Shown here piece by piece: positions 13,518-18,291 of a stretch of 18,291 bases of DNA (the stretch's first letter is position 1; the number at the start of each line of letters is the position of its first letter). The position numbers and the translations under genes are program-made. Source of the DNA: Spirochaetaceae bacterium UBA6243 (GTDB lineage Bacteria; Spirochaetota; Spirochaetia; Treponematales; Rectinemataceae); contig DJVZ01000006.1 of NCBI GenBank assembly GCA_002441395.1, positions 27,650 to 45,940 on the forward strand, written 5' to 3'. The notes below the pieces were generated by a model. It saw only the letters and a program-made list of their open reading frames with translations, was not told where the DNA came from and did not search any database.

Positions 13518-14204
13518 ATGAAACACGGCAAAAAATACAACGATGTGGCGAAGAAAGTCGATGCTTTGCAGGCGTATGAAGTCGGTGCGGCGTGCGCGCT
13601 CGTAAAGGAGCTCAAGACCGCCAAATTTGACGAGACTGTTGAAGTGCATATCAGGCTCAACCTCAAGAAAAGTCAGTCCGTGCGCGACACCGTGGTCCTT
13701 CCCAACCAGTTCAGGGCGGAGAAGCGCATTCTCGTGTTCTGCAAGCCGGAGCGCGTCAAGGAAGCCCTCGACGCCGGAGCCGCATATGCAGGAAGCGATG
13801 AATACATCGAAAAAATCAAAGGTGGCTGGCTCGATTTCGATATCGCCGTCGCAACGCCCGATATGATGAAAGACGTCGGCAAGCTCGGGATGGTGCTTGG
13901 ACGCCGCGGTCTTATGCCGAACCCCAAGACCGGCACGGTCACCAGCGATCTTTCCGCAGCCCTGGGCGAGCTGCGGAAAGGCCGTACCGAATACCGCACC
14001 GACAAATCAGGTATCATCCACCTGCCAGTCGGCAAAGTGTCCATGGACGCCGAAAAGATCGCCGAGAACCTCGGCATCCTCATGGAAGAGATCAACCGCA
14101 AGCGCCCCGCTGATGCCAAAGGTGACTTTGTCGCTTCTGTTTATTTGACGCCGACCATGGGGCCGAGCGTCAAAGTCGCACTGAACAAATCGGAGAAGAG
14201 GTAA
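13518..14204 (+). CDS. rplA: 50S ribosomal protein L1
   Basis: L1 (228 residues, usual length) builds the mobile L1 stalk at the E site and represses its own operon by binding the leader mRNA. Family signatures are visible: VEVHIRLNLKKSQSVRDTV, KLGMVLGRRGLMPNPKTGTV, then KSGIIHLPVGKVSMD. A ribosome-binding site sits inside the end of rplK. It is followed by rplJ after only 4 nt, so the L10 leader that often fills this position is absent. Confidence 0.97.
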   Translation: MKHGKKYNDVAKKVDALQAYEVGAACALVKELKTAKFDETVEVHIRLNLKKSQSVRDTVVLPNQFRAEKRILVFCKPERVKEALDAGAAYAGSDEYIEKIKGGWLDFDIAVATPDMMKDVGKLGMVLGRRGLMPNPKTGTVTSDLSAALGELRKGRTEYRTDKSGIIHLPVGKVSMDAEKIAENLGILMEEINRKRPADAKGDFVASVYLTPTMGPSVKVALNKSEKR

Positions 14205-14208
14205 GACT

Positions 14209-14760
14209 ATGGCCATTAAAGCATCGAAAATCCAGCCAAAGAAAGTCGAAGCCATAGGCATGCTCAAAGAGATGATCTCTGGTTCGAACGATTTCATCTT
14301 CACCGAGTATCGCGGCCTCACGGTTGAGCGGATCACGGCGCTTCGGCACCAGCTGCGGGAAAAAGGTGTCGAGCTTCATGTCATCAAGAATAATTTTGCG
14401 CGCCTGGCATTTGAGGAACTCGGCTATTCGGATGCGGTGGAACCGGTCCTCAGGGGACCGACCGCCGTTGCCTTTGTCAAGACCGACTCAAATGAGGTTG
14501 CCAAGATACTTCTTGATTTTGCGAAAGAGACGCCCAGCCTCGTCGTCAAGGGCGCAATGGTCGATCGTCAGTTTATGGACAGCAAACAGATTGAAGCATT
14601 CAGCAAACTGCCTGGCCGCAGCCAGCTCATCGCGATGCTCATGTCCGCCATGCAGGCACCCGCGCAGAACCTCGTCTATGTCATCAACGCGATTCCCACC
14701 AAGCTGGTGCGCGTGCTCAAGGCTATCGAGGAAAAGAAGGCGCAGAGTGGCGCCAACTGA
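14209..14760 (+). CDS. rplJ: 50S ribosomal protein L10
   Basis: L10 (183 residues) anchors L7/L12 dimers to the ribosomal stalk. The N-terminal globular domain contains FIFTEYRGLTVERITALRHQ, then HVIKNNFARLAF and GPTAVAF. The C-terminal helix, rich in Ala and Lys, ends KAIEEKKAQSGAN and is where L12 dimers attach. The ribosome-binding site (GAGG) lies within the end of rplA, so translation is coupled to L1. It is slightly longer than the roughly 165-175 residues usual for the family, mainly at the N-terminus. Confidence 0.97.
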   Translation: MAIKASKIQPKKVEAIGMLKEMISGSNDFIFTEYRGLTVERITALRHQLREKGVELHVIKNNFARLAFEELGYSDAVEPVLRGPTAVAFVKTDSNEVAKILLDFAKETPSLVVKGAMVDRQFMDSKQIEAFSKLPGRSQLIAMLMSAMQAPAQNLVYVINAIPTKLVRVLKAIEEKKAQSGAN

Positions 14761-14871
14761 GGGTCCCGCATCGGGGGCCCCCGACAAAGCTCAAAAAGGA
14801 AGAACCCGTCAGGCTTCGGACGCTGCCGTTCCTGTCGGAATTCGATAGAAAGCCCGTTCCTGGTGACGGGC
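14761..14871 (+). promoter_or_regulatory. Structured rplJ-rplL spacer
   Basis: The 136-nt gap between L10 and L12 genes holds GGGTCCC (14761-14767) pairing with GGGGCCC (14774-14780), overlapping a perfect 14-nt palindrome at 14771-14784. A second hairpin is AGCCCGT/ACGGGCT (14851-14857 with 14866-14872). AAGGAG then precedes rplL. No promoter is evident. The spacer may set the extra L12 synthesis needed for four to six copies per ribosome; that role is inferred. Confidence 0.4.
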
Positions 14872-14896
14872 TACCATAAAACAAGGAGAAGATAAT

Positions 14897-15286
14897 ATGG
14901 CAGCATTGACCAAAGAGCAAATCATCGACGCAATCGCTTCGATGACCGTTCTCGAGATTTCCGATCTCGTAAAAGCGATGGAAGAGAAGTTTGGCGTTAC
15001 CGCAGCCGCCCCCGTGGCCGTCGCAGCCGCTCCCGCATCTGGCGCCGCAGCCGCCCCCGCCGAGGAAAAGACCGAGTTCACGGTCGTCCTCAAAGGCAAT
15101 GTGCCGGCCGACAAAAAAATCGCTATTATTAAGGAAGTCCGTGTGATCACCGGCCTTGGCCTCAAAGAAGCGAAAGATCTCGTTGAAGCGGGCGACAAGC
15201 CCATCAAGGAGAATGTCTCCAAAGAGGAAGCCGAGAAGGTCAAAAAGCAGATAGAAGCTGCTGGCGGCTCTGTCGAGGTAAAGTAA
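14897..15286 (+). CDS. rplL: 50S ribosomal protein L7/L12
   Basis: L12 (129 residues) is the multicopy stalk protein that recruits translational GTPases. The N-terminal dimerisation helices (about 1-33) lead into an Ala/Pro-rich hinge (about 35-56) and the conserved C-terminal domain, with KTEFTVVLKG, KIAIIKEVRVITGLGLKEAK, LVEAGDKPIKENVSKEEAEK and a final GGSVEVK. AAGGAG lies upstream at normal spacing. All expected elements are intact. Confidence 0.97.
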   Translation: MAALTKEQIIDAIASMTVLEISDLVKAMEEKFGVTAAAPVAVAAAPASGAAAAPAEEKTEFTVVLKGNVPADKKIAIIKEVRVITGLGLKEAKDLVEAGDKPIKENVSKEEAEKVKKQIEAAGGSVEVK

Positions 15287-15303
15287 TCGGTGTGGCGGTT
15301 CAG

Positions 15304-15327
15304 GGCGGCCTAGTGCTCCTGGCCGTC
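15304..15327 (+). promoter_or_regulatory. Hairpin after rplL
   Basis: GGCGGCC (15304-15310) pairs with GGCCGTC (15321-15327), with one G-T pair, around a 10-nt loop. No T-run follows. It is the first of two stable hairpins in the 232-nt rplL-rpoB spacer and could be a processing or attenuation element. Confidence 0.4.
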
Positions 15328-15362
15328 TCCGACTCGAAGCGTTCTTTGATGTGTCTGTGGGA

Positions 15363-15387
15363 GGGGACCTTGTGGTCCCCCCGTTTT
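15363..15387 (+). terminator. Attenuator-like hairpin between rplL and rpoB
   Basis: GGGGACC (15363-15369) and GGTCCCC (15374-15380) form a perfect 7-bp stem with a TTGT loop, followed by CCG and four Ts (15384-15387). This is a weak intrinsic terminator shape. In E. coli an attenuator at the same place lowers rpoBC expression relative to the L12 gene, so partial readthrough is the likely role. Confidence 0.45.
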
Positions 15388-15428
15388 CAGGATGCATTCA
15401 GCGTGGATTTTCGCGGGAGTGCCTCCTG

Positions 15429-15515
15429 ATGACGAAAATGTTGGAGGCGCTGCGGCCTATTGCCCTCAGCGCAAGGACCTTTGACCCGCGCGTGCAGGCG
15501 CACATGGAGGGGTAA
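15429..15515 (+). CDS. Possible 28-residue leader ORF before rpoB
   Basis: An ATG at 15429 opens a short frame, MTKMLEALRPIALSART and on to ...HMEG, ending at TAA 15513-15515, three bases before the rpoB ATG. The ribosome-binding site of rpoB (GGAGGGG) lies inside its last codons, so translating it could affect rpoB initiation. A GGGAG sequence about ten bases upstream could serve it. Another short frame (15392-15484) overlaps it in a different phase, so short open frames are cheap here and coding is unproven. Confidence 0.2.
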   Translation: MTKMLEALRPIALSARTFDPRVQAHMEG

Positions 15516-15518
15516 CGG

Positions 15519-18291
15519 ATGGCGTATACCGAACAGAAGATTAAGCGTACATACATAGGAAAAGATTATCGGGATGTCATGGACATTCCCGATCTGATCG
15601 ATATTCAGCTTTCTTCGTATGAACGCTTTCTGCAGAGGGACAAGCTCCGAAAAGGCGAATCGCTCGACCAGAACGGTCTTGAGGAAGTATTTCGGACCAC
15701 ATTCCCTATCGAAAGCCCGTCTGGCGATCTCGTGATTGAGTACGAGCGCTATTCGCTGGACGAGAAGGCGATCAAGTATTCAGAACTCGAGTGCAAACAG
15801 AAAGGTCTCACGTATTCTGTCCCTCTCAAGGCTGTCATCAATCTCGTGTTCAAGAAGACTGGAGAGATCCGGCAAAAAGAGATCTACCTGGGTGACATTC
15901 CTCTTATGACCGACCGCGGCACCTTCATCATCAATGGGGCCGAGCGCGTCATCGTTTCGCAGATTCATCGCTCGCCAGGTGTCGTGTTCAGCCATGAAAA
16001 AGGGGTGTTTTCTTCTCGTATAATTCCTTACCGGGGGAGCTGGCTCGAGTTCGAGATCGACCAGAAGCATGACCTCATTCACGCCAAGATCGACCGCAAG
16101 CGGAAGATTCTTGGCACGATGTTTTTGCGCGCGATCGGATTCCAGTCCCGGGAAGAGATCATTGCGGCCTTCTACACCACGAAAGAGGTCATCCTCTCCG
16201 AGAATCAGGCCGAGAAGGATGCGTTGGTCGGCAAAATCCTCGCAAAGGCCGTCTATATCGAGCTCGATGGCGAGCAGAAGCGCCTTTTCCGGGCGGGCGA
16301 CAAGATTCACCTCCATGAAATCGATGAGCTCATCAACCTGGGCATCGATGTCGTCGAAGTCATCGACTTTGAAGACGAAAAATCGCTCCACAACGAGATG
16401 ATTCTCAACTGCTTTGATCGCGAGGATGTCAAGCTCGTAAAAGAGACGCCGGATCAGGATGAGCCTACCAAGGAAGACGCCATCTCCGCCGTGTATTCGG
16501 TGCTGCGTCCCGGTGAGCCCATTTCCATGGAGAATGCCGAGCGTGATCTCCACAACATGTTTTTCACCGCCAGACAGTACGATCTTGGTGCGGTCGGCCG
16601 TTACAAGCTCAACAAGAAATTCGATTTCGACAGCAAGACGAACACGCTTACCAAAGACGATATTGTCGCGACGATGAAGCATCTCATCAACGTCTACTAC
16701 GGCGAGGCGAACATCGACGATATCGACCACCTCGGCAACCGTCGTGTCCGCGCCGTCGGCGAGCTCCTCTCCAATGTCATGAAGGTCGCGTTCAGCCGCA
16801 TGGAGCGCACCGCAAAAGACCGCATGACCGGCAAGGACCTTGAGACCGCCAAGCCGCAGGATCTTATCACCATAAAACCGATTGTCGCGGCGATCAAGGA
16901 ATTCTTCGGAACTTCGCAGCTCTCGCAGTTCATGGATCAGGTCAATCCGCTCGCGGAGCTCACGCACAAGCGGCGGCTCAACGCACTCGGCCCGGGCGGT
17001 CTCAACCGCGACCGGGCGGGATTCGAGGTTCGCGACGTTCATTATACGCACTATGGGCGCATGTGTCCCATCGAAACGCCGGAGGGTCCGAATATCGGCC
17101 TCATCGTGTCGCTCGCGACCTACACGACCGTCAACGACTACGGTTTCCTCGAGACGCCGTATCGTAAGGTCAAAAACGGCATGGTCACCGATGACATCGA
17201 GTATCTTTCCGCCATAGATGAGGACAAATATTACGTCGCCCAGGCTTCCGCGCGCATCGACAAACAGGGTAAATTCCTCGATCAGAGCATTTCCTGCCGC
17301 CATCAGGGCGATTACACCATGCGCACGCCGGGCGAGATCCAGTACATGGACGTCTCGCCCAAGCAGATCATTTCGGTTTCGGCCGCGCTGATCCCCTTTC
17401 TGGAGCACGACGACGCGAACCGTGCGCTCATGGGTTCGAACATGCAGCGCCAAGCGGTGCCGCTTGTCTTCACCGAATCCCCGCGCATCGGCACGGGGAT
17501 GGAATGGAAGACCGCGTACGATTCAGGCGTCCTTGTCAAGGCAAAGCGCGCGGGTTCCGTGGAATATGTCGATGCCACCCGCATCGTGATCCGTCCGGAA
17601 AAGCCCGAATCTCCCGATGATGCCGATGTCTATCAGCTCATCAAATATCAGCGGACCAATCAGGACACCTGCTTTAACCACAGGCCGATTGTAAAGCGCG
17701 GCGAAGAAGTGCTGAAAGGCCAGGTGATTGCCGACGGTCCCGCGACCAGCCAAGGAGAACTTGCGCTTGGCCGCAACATCCTCGCGGGCTTTGTCCCCTG
17801 GAACGGGTATAACTACGAGGACGCCATCCTCATTTCCGAGCGTGTGGTAAAGGAAGACCTTTTCACCTCGATTCACATCAAGGAATTCATTCTCGAAGTG
17901 CGCGACACCAAGCTCGGTCCGGAACGCATCACGCGCGACATTCCCAACACGAGCGAGAAAATGCTCGACAACCTCGACGGCGAAGGTGTGGTCCGCATCG
18001 GCGCCAAGGTGAAGAGCGGCGATATTCTGGTCGGCAAGGTCACTCCCAAGAGCGACTCCGATACGACGCCTGAATTCAAGCTTTTGAACTCAATATTCGG
18101 CGAGAAGGCAAAGGATGTCCGCGATTCGTCGCTCCGCGTGCCGCACGGCATCGAGGGCACGGTCATCGACGTCCAGCGCATGTCCCGCGCCAACAATGAC
18201 GATCTCGCGCCCGGCGTCGAAGAAACCGTCAAAGTGCTTGTCGCCGTCAAGCGCAAGCTTAAAGAAGGCGATAAGATGGCAGGCCGCCACG
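15519..18291 (+). CDS. rpoB: DNA-directed RNA polymerase subunit beta (partial, N-terminal 924 residues)
   Basis: The frame from ATG 15519 (MAYTEQKIKRTYIGKDY) is open to the window end, giving about three quarters of the beta subunit, which forms the catalytic pincer with beta-prime. Signatures include DIPLMTDRGTFIINGAERV, IHRSPGVVF, the rifampicin cluster (about residues 464-495), MCPIETPEGPNIGLI, NILAGFVPWNGYNYEDAI and the terminal KRKLKEGDKMAGRH. In the rifampicin cluster, E. coli Asp516, His526 and Arg529 are kept, but Ser531 is Asn (residue 488 here, codon AAC at 16980-16982), Asn518 is Val and Ser522 is Ala. GGAGGGG a few bases upstream supports the start. The gene is intact as far as seen and should be followed by rpoC. 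Confidence 0.97.
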   Translation, partial: MAYTEQKIKRTYIGKDYRDVMDIPDLIDIQLSSYERFLQRDKLRKGESLDQNGLEEVFRTTFPIESPSGDLVIEYERYSLDEKAIKYSELECKQKGLTYSVPLKAVINLVFKKTGEIRQKEIYLGDIPLMTDRGTFIINGAERVIVSQIHRSPGVVFSHEKGVFSSRIIPYRGSWLEFEIDQKHDLIHAKIDRKRKILGTMFLRAIGFQSREEIIAAFYTTKEVILSENQAEKDALVGKILAKAVYIELDGEQKRLFRAGDKIHLHEIDELINLGIDVVEVIDFEDEKSLHNEMILNCFDREDVKLVKETPDQDEPTKEDAISAVYSVLRPGEPISMENAERDLHNMFFTARQYDLGAVGRYKLNKKFDFDSKTNTLTKDDIVATMKHLINVYYGEANIDDIDHLGNRRVRAVGELLSNVMKVAFSRMERTAKDRMTGKDLETAKPQDLITIKPIVAAIKEFFGTSQLSQFMDQVNPLAELTHKRRLNALGPGGLNRDRAGFEVRDVHYTHYGRMCPIETPEGPNIGLIVSLATYTTVNDYGFLETPYRKVKNGMVTDDIEYLSAIDEDKYYVAQASARIDKQGKFLDQSISCRHQGDYTMRTPGEIQYMDVSPKQIISVSAALIPFLEHDDANRALMGSNMQRQAVPLVFTESPRIGTGMEWKTAYDSGVLVKAKRAGSVEYVDATRIVIRPEKPESPDDADVYQLIKYQRTNQDTCFNHRPIVKRGEEVLKGQVIADGPATSQGELALGRNILAGFVPWNGYNYEDAILISERVVKEDLFTSIHIKEFILEVRDTKLGPERITRDIPNTSEKMLDNLDGEGVVRIGAKVKSGDILVGKVTPKSDSDTTPEFKLLNSIFGEKAKDVRDSSLRVPHGIEGTVIDVQRMSRANNDDLAPGVEETVKVLVAVKRKLKEGDKMAGRH

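Noticed and set aside
15780..17453. A 557-codon open frame on the minus strand
   Set aside because: It lies wholly antisense to rpoB, whose protein is highly conserved. Its product is rich in Arg, Glu, Asp, Val and Leu in a way that mirrors rpoB codons, and it has no recognisable domain. It is a shadow of GC-biased third positions.
1..18291. CRISPR array, insertion sequence, prophage or defence island
   Set aside because: I saw no regularly spaced repeats, transposase or integrase motifs, or phage genes; the content is core genome.

Overview
The window is a GC-rich (mid-50s % by eye), densely packed bacterial chromosome segment. Its right third is the conserved secE-nusG-rplKAJL-rpoB block and the left two thirds hold housekeeping and envelope genes. 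The best taxonomic clue is in RpoB: the rifampicin-binding cluster carries Asn where E. coli has Ser531, the substitution known from Treponema and Borrelia. With the gene order rpmG-tRNA-Trp-secE-nusG-rplK-rplA-rplJ-rplL-rpoB and two spirochaete-like lipoprotein signals, this suggests a member of the Spirochaetota. That is inference from one marker and context, not a phylogeny.

Left region (1-1830): the end of a membrane protein on the + strand runs into a convergent minus-strand pair, a secreted TlpA/ResA-type thioredoxin and a CcdA-type membrane reductant transporter. The two share an ATGA stop/start overlap, so they form one exported thiol-redox unit. An AT-rich promoter island separates this pair from a divergent ClpP-family protease gene (1921-2511). 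A lipoprotein of the endonuclease/exonuclease/phosphatase superfamily follows.

Middle region (3790-8064): four same-strand genes spaced 10-21 nt apart: a GntP-family organic-acid permease, a TPR protein, a glycerate 2-kinase of the DUF4147/MOFRL family, and a NYN-domain putative RNase with a C-terminal OST-HTH/LOTUS-like domain. Permease plus kinase suggests uptake and phosphorylation of glycerate or a related sugar acid. A VanY-type D,D-carboxypeptidase lipoprotein (8177-8992) then meets a convergent Cof-type HAD phosphatase, with overlapping stop codons. The lipid II flippase gene murJ runs divergently from the phosphatase gene and has an acidic N-terminal extension.

Right region (11620-18291): a near-consensus promoter whose -35 box overlaps the murJ stop codon drives tRNA-Thr, rpmG, tRNA-Trp, secE, nusG, rplK, rplA, rplJ, rplL and rpoB (cut by the window end). 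Structured spacers lie before rplK (probable L1 autoregulatory leader), between rplJ and rplL, and before rpoB (attenuator-like hairpin). The usual L10 leader position between rplA and rplJ is only 4 nt long.

I found no CRISPR array, insertion sequence, prophage gene or obviously new defence system. This is mostly core genome, and the interesting points are regulatory or lineage-specific details. There is no gene-free stretch longer than 300 bases.
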